Positions 26,490-35,328 of a stretch of DNA of 64,000 nucleotides are shown one piece after another; position 1 is the first letter of the stretch, and each line of letters begins with the position of its first letter. Made by a program: the position numbers and the translations under genes. The notes beneath the pieces were generated by a model, which worked only from the letters and a program-made list of their open reading frames with translations, was not told the origin of the DNA and did no database searches. The stretch comes from Salipaludibacillus daqingensis (lineage in GTDB: Bacteria; Bacillota; Bacilli; Bacillales; Salisediminibacteriaceae), in NCBI RefSeq assembly GCF_029891575.1, contig NZ_JARZHF010000007.1, forward strand, positions 248,001 through 312,000. Direction: 5' to 3'.

Positions 26490-27854
26490 TTAATTTATTA
26501 AAGATTGAAGTGGTGCTGGAATACGTCCCCCACGCTGAATAAACTTCTCCGAACTAAATGGATTAACGCCCATCACTGGTGCTCTTCCTAACAATCCACC
26601 GAATTCAACCATGTCACCTTCTTGTTTACCTGGGACAGGAATGACACGAACAGCGGTAGTTTTCTTATTAATCATCCCAATGGCCATTTCATCTGAAATT
26701 AACCCTGATAATGTGGCAGGGGAAACGTCTCCTGTTAATGCAATCATGTCTAAACCGACGGAACATACACATGTCATTGCTTCGAGTTTAGATAAACTTA
26801 GTGAATTGTCTTCAATCCCTTTAATCATGCCATTATCTTCACTAACAGGAATGAAGGCTCCACTTAACCCACCTACATAGGAACTTGCCATGGCACCACC
26901 TTTTTTCACAGCATCATTCATTAATGCTAACGCGGCAATCGTCCCGTGTGTTCCAACTCTTTCTAAACCCATTTCCTCTAAAATTTCAGCCACACTATCA
27001 TTCAACGCATTGGTAGGGGCGAGAGAAAGGTCCATTATTCCAAATGGAAGGTTTAAACGATCGGCTACAACTCGGCCGATCATTTCACCTGCACGAGTAA
27101 TTTTGAACACTGTCTTTTTAATTACTTCTGAGATTTCGCCAAAATCAGCATCCTTATGTCGTTTCAAAGCGTTCAAAACAACACCAGGTCCACTAACGCC
27201 AACGTTGATTACTGCTTCGCCTTCACCTGTTCCATGAAAGGCACCTGCCATAAACGGATTATCTTCTACAGGATTACAAAACACAACAAGTTTTGCACAA
27301 GCAATTCCATTTGCATCTTTCGTTCGTTCGGAAGACTCTTTAATAATTTTTCCCATCAATTGCACAGCATCCATATTAATACCCGTTCTTGTTGTAGCGA
27401 CAGAAACGGAAGCGCATACTCGTTCTGTAACACTTAGCGCTTCTGGGAGGGCATCCAACAATGTTTGATCACCTTTTGTAATTCCTTTATGAACCAAAGC
27501 AGAAAAACCACCGATAAAATCAACACCTAAAAATTGAGCTGCGCGATCTAGTGTTTTTGCCAGTTCGACTGCTTCATCTTTTGTTGCATGACCGAGAAGT
27601 TCAGCAACGGGAGTGATAGATATCCTTTTATTGATAATCGGAATCCCATATTCTTTTTCCACTTGTTCAGCAACTGACCGTAATTCACCAGCATAAGTAG
27701 TTATTTTGTTGTAAACTCTTTCATTCATTTTTTCGAAATCAGGGTCGATACAGTCTTTCAAACTTATTCCCATTGTCACAGTTCGGATATCTAAACTTTC
27801 CATTTGTACCATTCGGATTGTTTCTTGAATTTCAGCGAAAGCTATATTCATCAT
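26490..27854 (-). CDS. UPF0210 (PFL-family) protein
   Basis: A 454-residue cytoplasmic protein of the UPF0210 family, almost always paired with an ACT-domain UPF0237 protein, as here. Glycine-rich conserved stretches include [18 protein letters not shown] near 210-228, [19 protein letters not shown] near 325 and [17 protein letters not shown] near 355-371. The fold resembles pyruvate-formate-lyase-like proteins, but the activity is not established. RBS AAAGGAG lies 7 nt before the ATG. The operon follows a glycine riboswitch, pointing to glycine or one-carbon metabolism. Confidence 0.85.
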   Translation of the reverse strand: MMNIAFAEIQETIRMVQMESLDIRTVTMGISLKDCIDPDFEKMNERVYNKITTYAGELRSVAEQVEKEYGIPIINKRISITPVAELLGHATKDEAVELAKTLDRAAQFLGVDFIGGFSALVHKGITKGDQTLLDALPEALSVTERVCASVSVATTRTGINMDAVQLMGKIIKESSERTKDANGIACAKLVVFCNPVEDNPFMAGAFHGTGEGEAVINVGVSGPGVVLNALKRHKDADFGEISEVIKKTVFKITRAGEMIGRVVADRLNLPFGIMDLSLAPTNALNDSVAEILEEMGLERVGTHGTIAALALMNDAVKKGGAMASSYVGGLSGAFIPVSEDNGMIKGIEDNSLSLSKLEAMTCVCSVGLDMIALTGDVSPATLSGLISDEMAIGMINKKTTAVRVIPVPGKQEGDMVEFGGLLGRAPVMGVNPFSSEKFIQRGGRIPAPLQSLIN

Positions 27855-27866
27855 TGTTTCTCTCCT

Positions 27867-28142
27867 TTAGATTCGGTGCATCGTTTGAAAAATGTCTTCT
27901 AACTGAATGTTTATTTTTAATCCTAATTCTTTACTTACTTCGTCAAAGTCGTGATGAAGTTTGTCCAAATCTTTTGCTTCGGATACATCTACTAACATCA
28001 TCATTGTAAAAAAGTCTTGTAAAATCGTTTGGCTAATATCTAACACGTTCATATGATTGTCTGCTAAAGCTGTCGTAACTTTAGCAATAATTCCAACCTG
28101 ATCTTTCCCAACAACACTAACTACGGCACGTTTTTGCTTCAT
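27867..28142 (-). CDS. ACT-domain protein, UPF0237 family
   Basis: A 91-residue single ACT domain (VVSVVGKDQVGIIAKVTTALADNHMNVLDISQTI at the N-terminus), a fold that binds amino acids and regulates enzymes. RBS GAGGTGAG before the ATG. It lies 12 bp upstream of the UPF0210 gene and is very likely its partner or regulatory subunit. Position behind the glycine riboswitch suggests that glycine is the ligand, which is inference. Confidence 0.88.
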   Translation of the reverse strand: MKQKRAVVSVVGKDQVGIIAKVTTALADNHMNVLDISQTILQDFFTMMMLVDVSEAKDLDKLHHDFDEVSKELGLKINIQLEDIFQTMHRI

Positions 28143-28235
28143 TTTCTCACCTCATCATAATATTTTAAATCGTGACCTATCTAGGTCCTGTCCGATTCAT
28201 CATTTTCAATGTAAAATAATGATCATTACCAATAC

Positions 28236-28330
28236 AATTAGAAAAACTTGGCTTATCGCCAAGTCATGGCGAAAGCCTTAGTTTATTTATACTTTAGCCC
28301 TTTAACGGAGTTAAACTTAAAGTATAAAAA
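28236..28330 (-). repeat. Dispersed intergenic repeat, copy 2
   Basis: Minus-strand copy of the unit at 6614-6711, about 85% identical by eye over ~95 bp. It starts in the T-run of the glycine-riboswitch terminator and lies between the riboswitch and the ACT gene. Confidence 0.85.
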
Positions 28331-28355
28331 AAAGATTGGAGTGGCTCCAATCTCT
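28326..28355 (-). terminator. Terminator of the glycine riboswitch
   Basis: Minus strand: AGATTGGAG(cca)CTCCAATCT, followed by eight T. It is the likely expression platform of the glycine riboswitch. Confidence 0.85.
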
Positions 28356-28397
28356 AAAGGTAAAAGAAATAGTGACATCTATCGTATAGACATCTTT

Positions 28398-28465
28398 CTT
28401 CTGTCCTTTTGCCTGAGATTGTGAATCCTTCGGCGCCGCTATATATAAAGCGGACTCTCCAGAAG
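28398..28465 (-). promoter_or_regulatory. Single-aptamer glycine riboswitch
   Basis: Minus strand: P1 arms CTTCTG/CAGAAG enclose GGAGAGTCCGC, a GCGG hairpin, GCCGAAGGA and the signature ATCTCAGGCAAAAGGACAG. This is a complete glycine aptamer without a second full aptamer. The intrinsic terminator downstream suggests glycine switches on read-through into the ACT/UPF0210 genes. Confidence 0.88.
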
Positions 28466-28529
28466 CGGCTCATGTTATAGTGTGACCCATAACCATCATA
28501 ACCAGCTTTTAATTTGTGTGAATAAAAAA

Positions 28530-28558
28530 ATCCTATCAGTTTTCGACAAAATAGTCAA
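28530..28558 (-). promoter_or_regulatory. Promoter of the glycine-riboswitch transcript
   Basis: TTGACT (28558-28553) and TAGGAT (28535-28530), 17-bp spacer, minus strand, 65 bp before the aptamer. Confidence 0.6.
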
Positions 28559-28665
28559 TTAGTTTTGTGAAGGCTTTAACAACTTTATTTATTGTTAATT
28601 TCATGACTTAGTTGGGTATACCATGTTATATTTGAAATCGTACTGTACCTTAAAGGATGATACTC

Positions 28666-29736
28666 TTGTTTAATAAAATTATTGGTTTATTGATTATAAT
28701 TATTGTGATACTGGTGGGGATGTTTATCTACGTTTACTATTCGATGGAATCAGATCAATCGACAACGTGGGAATTTCACGAAAGTGTGCACGACGCTGGA
28801 TGGAACCCAGATGCTCTTGAGCAAGCGAGAAGATATTACGACTCTATCAACTCAACCTCTGCCATGGCCATTTACGAAGGTAAGGTTCTTTTTTCATGGG
28901 GAGATGTAACGAAAAGCACGAATGCTCACTCCGTTAGAAAAAGTTTTTTGAGCGCTCTTATAGGTATAGAGAAAGAAAAAGGAGGGTTTCCACCTTTAGA
29001 TAAATCATTAGAAGACTTATCCATCGACGATAACCCTCCATTAAATCCATTGGAAAAACAAGCAGAGCTTCAACATTTATTAACGTCTACATCAGGTGTG
29101 TATTTACCTGCTGGCGAAGAATCATGGGGAATGAGACGGGCAAGGCCAAATCGCAGTTCTCATTTACCAGGTCATTTTTATTACTATAATAATTGGGATT
29201 TCAATGTATTAGGAACGATATATAATCAAGCAACAGAAAGCGATTTGTTTGAAGATTTCCAGAGGAACATTGCAGAACCCATTGGTATGGAAGATTTTCA
29301 GTTAAGCCATACCCACTATAAATACGAAAATCGTCGATCGACGCATCCTTCTTATTTATTTAGAATGTCTGCAAGAGATTTTGCTCGTTTCGGGCAGCTT
29401 TACCTTCAAGAAGGAAAGTGGGAAGGAGAACAAATCGTTCCAAAGAAGTGGATAAAAGAAAGTACGTCTGATCATGCGGAAGTTCCATCGAACAGTTTAT
29501 TTGACTACGGTTATTTATGGTGGGTTGCTACAGAATCACCATTTAGTGATTTGGACATGTATTCTGCCGTCGGTCGATACGGACAATCGATTGACATAAT
29601 TCCGGAATTGGATCTCGTATTTGTTAATCGAGTGGACTCGAATCGATTAACGTTCGGTATCACTCGAAGTAGTGTAAACGAATTGCAGCGGATGCAACTT
29701 CTCCAACTAATCCTCGATGCAAAACGTACAGAATAA
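28666..29736 (+). CDS. Membrane-anchored serine hydrolase, class C beta-lactamase family
   Basis: A protein of about 356 residues with one N-terminal membrane helix and the rest outside the cell. Active-site motifs of the penicillin-binding/beta-lactamase fold: SVRK (SxxK, ~88-91) and YYNN (YxN, ~170). The family includes esterases, D-peptidases and real beta-lactamases; substrate unknown. TTG at 28666 has AAAGGATG 9-10 nt upstream and is preferred over the ATG at 28657, whose RBS would touch it. Single gene with its own terminator. Confidence 0.85.
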   Translation: MFNKIIGLLIIIIVILVGMFIYVYYSMESDQSTTWEFHESVHDAGWNPDALEQARRYYDSINSTSAMAIYEGKVLFSWGDVTKSTNAHSVRKSFLSALIGIEKEKGGFPPLDKSLEDLSIDDNPPLNPLEKQAELQHLLTSTSGVYLPAGEESWGMRRARPNRSSHLPGHFYYYNNWDFNVLGTIYNQATESDLFEDFQRNIAEPIGMEDFQLSHTHYKYENRRSTHPSYLFRMSARDFARFGQLYLQEGKWEGEQIVPKKWIKESTSDHAEVPSNSLFDYGYLWWVATESPFSDLDMYSAVGRYGQSIDIIPELDLVFVNRVDSNRLTFGITRSSVNELQRMQLLQLILDAKRTE

Positions 29737-29742
29737 CTTAGA

Positions 29743-29779
29743 AAAACCGGAGCATCTTTTATTCAGATGCCCCGGTTTT
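29743..29779 (+). terminator. Terminator between convergent genes
   Basis: AAAACCGG(a)GCATCT pairs with AGATGC(c)CCGGTTTT, T-run on + strand and A-run on the far side, so it may serve both directions. Confidence 0.85.
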
Positions 29780-29784
29780 AATCT

Positions 29785-30864
29785 TTATTCAACGCTTTGT
29801 TTGTAAGGCGCGCCAACCTTACCTATCATTAAATAACCATATTTCCATTTGTTTAATACGTAAATTGTTAGTATGGAACTTACAATACTAAAAGTAAAAA
29901 GTAAAATGATATAGGTGAAACCTATATTGAGAGGATATAGGCGAAATAGATAGTCAGCTAAGAAAATGTAAAAATAGTGAAGAAGATAGATACCGAAAGA
30001 ATATTGACTAATAAACACAAGAATTCTCGGCGGCGTCTTAAATTTTGATGTTACATAAAATAAGAACAAACTAAACATCGTTGTATGAAGTAAAATATCC
30101 GTTCGTTTTGAACTATGAACTTGCAAAAATCCTGAATGATAAAGGTATAGCATTAGAATACTCGTTAACAAAGGTCCTATGATAATAATATAGCGAAACT
30201 TCTGTAAAGAATGAATAAACGATTGGTAATATAATCCTGAATAATAACCTAAAGCAAAGTAAAAAATCCATCCGAATAACGGTATCCAATAAAACCTTTC
30301 CCATATATAGGTTGAAAAAGGAATCATTTCAGGTGGGGTTGTAAAATTAAAAATAATTAAATATCCAGCATTAATAATAAAAGCGATCGTTAAAACAAAC
30401 CTTGGAGAAAGTACCTTTAAGTAACGGTGAAAAAAGTAATGGAATAAATAAAACTGAAAAATAATTAATATAAAATAGCCATGATAATCTCCAACAAATA
30501 TGTTCATTAATAGTTTCACAGTCCACACATCGATACCTTCAAGGATAAAAGGAATAGAATAAAATATCGCCATGACAAAGTATGGGATTAAAATAAATCG
30601 AGCTCTTTTACGAAGGAAATTATCCGGAAGTGGCCTGTCTCTATAGGAATATGAAATTAAAAACTCCGAAATAAAAATAAACATCGGTGTTCCGTAATAT
30701 AAAATCATTTGCACGGAGTCAAAAGAGATGGCAGCTAGTTCTCCCATTTCACGAATAGGGACTGTAGTAAGCGCAATAAAGATGCTGTGTAAAAAGACAA
30801 TACTCAAGCACCCAATACTCCGTAACACAAATATTTCCTTGATCATTCCTTGGTTTTTTTTCAT
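29785..30864 (-). CDS. Membrane acyltransferase (acyltransferase 3 family)
   Basis: A 359-residue polytopic protein with about 10 helices. The N-terminal signature of acyltransferase 3 proteins is visible: IFVLRSIGCLSIVFLHS (~9-25) with the catalytic His, and RKRARFILIPYF (~84-95). Such enzymes O-acylate cell-wall or surface glycans from the membrane. No SGNH domain is fused, unlike OatA. The ATG at 30864 has GGTGGG upstream; an ATG at 30879 overlaps it. Target unknown. Confidence 0.82.
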   Translation of the reverse strand: MKKNQGMIKEIFVLRSIGCLSIVFLHSIFIALTTVPIREMGELAAISFDSVQMILYYGTPMFIFISEFLISYSYRDRPLPDNFLRKRARFILIPYFVMAIFYSIPFILEGIDVWTVKLLMNIFVGDYHGYFILIIFQFYLFHYFFHRYLKVLSPRFVLTIAFIINAGYLIIFNFTTPPEMIPFSTYIWERFYWIPLFGWIFYFALGYYSGLYYQSFIHSLQKFRYIIIIGPLLTSILMLYLYHSGFLQVHSSKRTDILLHTTMFSLFLFYVTSKFKTPPRILVFISQYSFGIYLLHYFYIFLADYLFRLYPLNIGFTYIILLFTFSIVSSILTIYVLNKWKYGYLMIGKVGAPYKQSVE

Positions 30865-31029
30865 GGTTATTCCCACCATTTCTATAAATCTTCTATATAA
30901 TATAAATACTCATTAACTACTAACCCTATCATATCGTTATAGACGTTGTTATAATAAAACACTTGAGTGATCATAGAATATGCTCTCATCAGATGAAACA
31001 GCTTATTTAACTTATTTATACAACGATAA

Positions 31030-31051
31030 ATTTTATCATGTATGATAAAAT
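31030..31051. repeat. Perfect 10-bp palindrome between divergent genes
   Basis: ATTTTATCAT-GT-ATGATAAAAT, in the 278-bp gap between the acyltransferase and EamA genes. It looks like an operator; no cognate regulator is adjacent. Confidence 0.5.
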
Positions 31052-31142
31052 TCTTCGACAACAGATAAGAACATCAAGTATGTAAAACTATGGTTTCACT
31101 TAAAATATGATAGGATACACGCTGGAGAAAGAAGGGAAGAAC

Positions 31143-32069
31143 GTGAGTCGTTTTGTAACTTATATACTTTTAGTGATGGTTATGGTTATATGGGGTCTAA
31201 ATGTCGTTGCTGTAAAATACTTAGTAGAACATTTCCCACCTGTTATGATGCAAGGGTTACGTATCGGGACAGCTAGCTTATTCGCCATTTTAATTTTATA
31301 TTTTTTAAAAGATTTAAGAAAACTATCGAAAAAAGAATGGGGATTAACAATCCTCGCCGCACTTTTCGGTCAAATCGGACATCACTCTTTATTAGCCATT
31401 GGTTTACTTAATACAACCGCGTCCAATGCTTCGTTAATACTGGGGCTCATACCATTAACGACAGCAATTTTTGCTATGATCTTTCTAGGCGACAGATTAA
31501 CAAAAATTCGGTTTATTGGTATTATATTTGGTTTTAGCGGCGTAGCATTTGTTGTTCTAAACCCAGAGCAAGCAGTATCTGGAATTTCTTCTGGTGATCT
31601 ACTTGTGTTTACGTCTATGGTATCTCAAGCTTTTTCATTTATTTTAATTAAAAAAATAACTTCTACTTTATCTTCAAGACAATTAACAGGCATGTTGTTA
31701 ATGATTGGTTCCATCAGTTTGATAACGATTAGTTTCTTCTTTGAACCAGGGAGTAATGAAGCATTTTCTGTCACTGGAGACCTTATATGGATTGTATTTT
31801 TCTCATCCGCTATTATTGCTACAGGTTTGGGTCATTTCTTATTTAATGCTGCGATTCAAAAAATTGGAGCGGGACAAACGGCAATATTCAATAATTTTGT
31901 TCCTTTTTTCGCATTGTTAGGTTCGTTCTTTTTACTTAATGAAGCTCTTTATTTATCTCAACTAATCGGATTTGCATTCATTGTTATCGGTGTTTTGCTA
32001 GGAACTGGTTATGTTGAACAACAATGGCTGAGAAGACGCCAAAAACAACCGTTACGCAAAACATCCTAA
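31143..32069 (+). CDS. EamA/DMT-family transporter
   Basis: A 308-residue protein with 10 membrane helices in two EamA repeats (VIWGLNVVAVKYLVEHFPP at the start; GDLLVFTSMVSQAFSFILIKK at ~160). Drug/metabolite-superfamily carriers usually export amino acids or metabolites. GTG at 31143 has AAGGGAAG upstream and is preferred to the ATG at 31107. It ends with a basic tail (RRRQKQPLRK). Substrate not predictable; its own terminator follows. Confidence 0.88.
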   Translation: MSRFVTYILLVMVMVIWGLNVVAVKYLVEHFPPVMMQGLRIGTASLFAILILYFLKDLRKLSKKEWGLTILAALFGQIGHHSLLAIGLLNTTASNASLILGLIPLTTAIFAMIFLGDRLTKIRFIGIIFGFSGVAFVVLNPEQAVSGISSGDLLVFTSMVSQAFSFILIKKITSTLSSRQLTGMLLMIGSISLITISFFFEPGSNEAFSVTGDLIWIVFFSSAIIATGLGHFLFNAAIQKIGAGQTAIFNNFVPFFALLGSFFLLNEALYLSQLIGFAFIVIGVLLGTGYVEQQWLRRRQKQPLRKTS

Positions 32070-32076
32070 TCACTGA

Positions 32077-32104
32077 GGACACAAGGAATCTTGTGTTCTT
32101 TTTT
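32077..32104 (+). terminator. Terminator after EamA gene
   Basis: GGACACAAG pairs with CTTGTGTTC (one G-T), followed by TTTTTT. Confidence 0.8.
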
Positions 32105-32269
32105 CATTTCCTTAACACTGTTGGTTAGATTTTTTAGGAAACGCTTTCTTAAATTAATGTGTCAAATTATCTGACAAGTTCGTTGTTTCAGAATTTTCCG
32201 TCTGTATACTGAGGTTTATGATCAGTTGGCATATAAACTGACACAAACTTTTGAGGAGAGTGATGTATT

Positions 32270-33553
32270 GTGGATGAGATCTTTTTATTGAATAACGTTT
32301 GGATTATTGTATGTTTTGCTTTGGTATTGTTAATGCAAGGTGGCTTCATTCTCCTAGAAGCAGGTTCAACTAGAATGAAAAACGCCGGTCATATTGCTGG
32401 TAAAACAATTTTCACGGTAGGAATTGCTTCATTAGTTTTTTGGGCTGTTGGATATGGATTCATTTATGGAGAAGGAAACGCATTTATTGGAATGTCAGAT
32501 TTCTTTTACGGTGATTTTGATTCTGTCGTTGATGGTCTCGCCGGATCAGTGGACTTCATGTTCCAGTTAGCTTTCGCAGCTATCGCATTAACGATTGCAT
32601 TTGGAGGTTTTGCAGAAAGAGCAAAATTATCTGCTTATATTATTTTCGCAGTACTTTTTTCAGCACTTATATATCCCGTTGTTGCACATTGGATTTGGGG
32701 CGCAGGTTGGTTAGCTGATCTTGGAAAACAAGACTTTGCAGGTTCAACAGTCGTTCATTTAACTGGTGCAGCATCTGCTTTAGCTGCGACGATTATATTG
32801 AAGCCTCGTATTGGAAAATACAATAAAGATGGTTCATCAAATGATTTAGCCGGTCATAACCAAGTTTATACGGCTTTAGGAGTATTAGTTCTATGGGTAG
32901 GTTGGTTCGGATTTAACGCTGGTAGTACATTAGGGGTTGACGGTGCATTCTTTGGTTACGTTGCATTAACAACACAACTTGCTGCCGCTGCCGGTGCGGT
33001 TGCTGCCATGTTCATCGTTTCAATGATTACAGGAAAAGCAGATGTTCCTACGATGTTAAATGGAGCGTTAGCTGGTTTAGTAGCTATTACCGCTTCCACT
33101 GCATTTGTTGCACCTTGGGCAGCAGTGATAATCGGTATCGTTGCTGGACTAATCGTTCACTTCAGTATGGTATTCTTTGACAAAGCGAAAATAGATGATC
33201 CAATCTTTGCTTTATCTGTCCATGGTGTAGCAGGTATTTGGGGAACATTATCAACTGGATTTTTTGCTACAACAGCATTAGCAGAAATGAACGGTGGATC
33301 TGCTGGTCTATTCTACGGCGGTGGATTCGGACAGTTAGGCGTTCAATTCTTAGGAGTTTCCGTTTCAGGTTTGTTTGCTTTCACAATGGCATTTATTATC
33401 TTGAAAATCATGGACAAAGTGATGGTTGGAGGTATTCGTGTAACAGAAGAAGAAGAAATCGTTGGACTTGATTTAAGCGAACACGGAAGTTATGGTTATC
33501 CTGAAAACATTCGTGAATCAGAAGATGTCAAAAGAGAGAAAACAGGTGCTTAA
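32270..33553 (+). CDS. amtB: Ammonium transporter
   Basis: A 427-residue Amt-family channel of 11 helices. Features: MQGGFILLEAG near 21-31, the twin-His pore residues in YPVVAHWIWG (~144) and FALSVHGVAGIWGT (~311), and GNQVY-like GHNQVYTALGVLVLWVGWFGFNAG (~200-224). The start is GTG, with GAGGAG about 11 nt upstream. The stop overlaps the next start (TAATG). No glnK/glnB lies beside it; instead a nucleotidyltransferase and an exonuclease follow in one operon, which is unusual. The C-terminal tail is cytoplasmic and charged. Confidence 0.93.
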   Translation: MDEIFLLNNVWIIVCFALVLLMQGGFILLEAGSTRMKNAGHIAGKTIFTVGIASLVFWAVGYGFIYGEGNAFIGMSDFFYGDFDSVVDGLAGSVDFMFQLAFAAIALTIAFGGFAERAKLSAYIIFAVLFSALIYPVVAHWIWGAGWLADLGKQDFAGSTVVHLTGAASALAATIILKPRIGKYNKDGSSNDLAGHNQVYTALGVLVLWVGWFGFNAGSTLGVDGAFFGYVALTTQLAAAAGAVAAMFIVSMITGKADVPTMLNGALAGLVAITASTAFVAPWAAVIIGIVAGLIVHFSMVFFDKAKIDDPIFALSVHGVAGIWGTLSTGFFATTALAEMNGGSAGLFYGGGFGQLGVQFLGVSVSGLFAFTMAFIILKIMDKVMVGGIRVTEEEEIVGLDLSEHGSYGYPENIRESEDVKREKTGA

Positions 33554-34572
33554 TGAAACCAACTTATGATTCTTCCATTCATAAGAAACAGAAAATTCAA
33601 TCATATGAACAATTGAAAATGTGGAGAACAGAAAAGATACCTAGCGTAAAGAACAATCACTTTGAACTAAATGAATTCCACGATGAGTTAATAGCAAAAG
33701 TCGTATTATTATCTATTAAAAAAGTAGAGACAGAGCAGGGAAATCCCCCTGCTCGTTTCGCTTTTATTGTGATGGGGAGTGCTGGTCGATTTGAGCAGTC
33801 CGTTTGGAGTGATCAAGATCACGGTATCATCTTTGAAGGAAATGATGATCACCAAGATTATTTCTTACGTTTAGGAAAAGAAATTGTTAAAGGATTAACG
33901 ATTTGTGGTTACGAGCCTTGTGATGGAAAAGTAATGGCAAATAACCCGTTATGGTGCCGATCATCTCACTCATGGGAAGAGCAACTTTCTCATTGGCTTA
34001 AAGAGGATTCTTGGGAGAATTTAAGGAACACATCAATTTTTATAGATTCTAGAGTATTAATTGGAGATCCTTCTTTGTTACAAGAACGCAAACAGATGGT
34101 TTTTGATAAAATCGAAAACGAAAAACACTTATTAAAAAGAATGGCTGACAATGTAGAAACAAGTAAAAAAGGACTAGGTTGGTTTGGTCAATTGATTCCA
34201 ATCCAAAAAGGACCTAACAAAGGAAAAATTGATTTCAAGCTTACCGTATTATTTCCTTTTGTTAATGCGATGAGATTGCTATCTTATGCTGAAAAGATTA
34301 GCGATTCTTCCACATTAAAGAGATTTCAACGCCTTTCAGACAGTGAGGCGCAATTACAGAAATATGAAAAAACATTTTTAAAAGCTCTCGATTATCGTTT
34401 AAAACATGCAGATTCAACTCAGTCATATGAAAACATCCATTTTATTAACGTAGATCAGATATCAAAATCAGACCGTCAAATGTTAAAAGGATGGATAAAA
34501 GAAGGATCGATTTTGTTAAATCTTGTATTGGATCATTCTCGAAAAAAGCTTGGAAATGAGGATAAATTATGA
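33553..34572 (+). CDS. DUF294/GlnD-like nucleotidyltransferase
   Basis: A 339-residue cytoplasmic protein. The polymerase-beta-type nucleotidyltransferase motif GSAGRFEQSVWSDQDHGIIF at ~75-94 (GS...DxD type, here DQDHG) is the one found in GlnD uridylyltransferases and DUF294 proteins. The C-terminal half matches the helical DUF294 C-domain in outline (GKIDFKLTVLFPFVNAMRLL). It lacks the HD and ACT domains of GlnD and the CBS pair of many DUF294 proteins. It overlaps amt by 1 nt and the exonuclease by 4 nt. It could modify a protein or nucleotide partner in nitrogen sensing. Confidence 0.85.
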   Translation: MKPTYDSSIHKKQKIQSYEQLKMWRTEKIPSVKNNHFELNEFHDELIAKVVLLSIKKVETEQGNPPARFAFIVMGSAGRFEQSVWSDQDHGIIFEGNDDHQDYFLRLGKEIVKGLTICGYEPCDGKVMANNPLWCRSSHSWEEQLSHWLKEDSWENLRNTSIFIDSRVLIGDPSLLQERKQMVFDKIENEKHLLKRMADNVETSKKGLGWFGQLIPIQKGPNKGKIDFKLTVLFPFVNAMRLLSYAEKISDSSTLKRFQRLSDSEAQLQKYEKTFLKALDYRLKHADSTQSYENIHFINVDQISKSDRQMLKGWIKEGSILLNLVLDHSRKKLGNEDKL

Positions 34573-35297
34573 ATCCAATGGGGCAGTGGATTAAACAATT
34601 ATCCGGTATGGTTTCCTCCAACCATTATACAGACGTTATTAGCGAGAGGGATCCTGCTAAAGTTGCTTATATGCGACGCTTGCAGAAGTCAATAAAGCAA
34701 CAAGACCACTTACACATTCCATTTTCCGATTTAACAGTAGTCGTATTTGATATCGAGACAACAGGATTTTACCCACAAAAAGGCGATCGTATCCTCTCCA
34801 TTGGAGCAACAAAAGTTACCGGAAAGAACGTTTCAACCGAAAAATCTTTTTATTCTTTAATAAAAAGTACAGATCCAATATCAGATGAGGTTCAAAAGAT
34901 AACCGGAATCACGTCAAAAGAATTACAAGACGCGCCACCTGCTGAAGAAGTGTTAATTGATTTTTTTAAGTACATTAATAAACACACTCTTGTGGCTCAT
35001 CATGCTAATCACGAAAAACAATTTATGCAAAACATCACTTGGACTCTTTTTAAAACAAGATTTGATCATCGAATCTTGGATACGTCATTTTTGACGAAGT
35101 TGATAGATCCAATGAAAGATTTAGTGACGTTAGAAGATTGTTGTGCTCATTATGGAATTGATTCAACTAACCGTCATCATGCATTATCTGATGCAGAGAT
35201 GACAGCAAAAATGTGGTCTCATTCTGTAGAAGAAGTGGAAAAACAAGGCTTTACTTGCCTGAAAGATGTCTACGCTCACTTAGCTAACATAAGATGA
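34569..35297 (+). CDS. DEDDh 3'-5' exonuclease-like protein (DnaQ fold)
   Basis: A 242-residue protein with a ~50-residue N-terminal extension, then the DnaQ fold: motif I VFDIETTG (~60-67), motif II LVAHHANHEKQF (~138-149) and motif III HHALSDAEM (~205-213). In motif II the usual Asp position is Glu (HE instead of FD), which might alter or weaken activity. ATGA overlap with the nucleotidyltransferase gene, so co-translated. A role in removing nucleotidyl groups or degrading a small RNA/oligo is speculation. Terminator follows. Confidence 0.85.
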   Translation: MNPMGQWIKQLSGMVSSNHYTDVISERDPAKVAYMRRLQKSIKQQDHLHIPFSDLTVVVFDIETTGFYPQKGDRILSIGATKVTGKNVSTEKSFYSLIKSTDPISDEVQKITGITSKELQDAPPAEEVLIDFFKYINKHTLVAHHANHEKQFMQNITWTLFKTRFDHRILDTSFLTKLIDPMKDLVTLEDCCAHYGIDSTNRHHALSDAEMTAKMWSHSVEEVEKQGFTCLKDVYAHLANIR

Positions 35298-35328
35298 AAC
35301 CCGTGATCCAAAAGTGATCACGGGTTTT
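35298..35328 (+). terminator. Terminator after the amt operon
   Basis: AACCCGTGATC pairs with GATCACGGGTT, followed by TTTTTAA. It overlaps the end of the convergent dehydrogenase gene. Confidence 0.88.
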
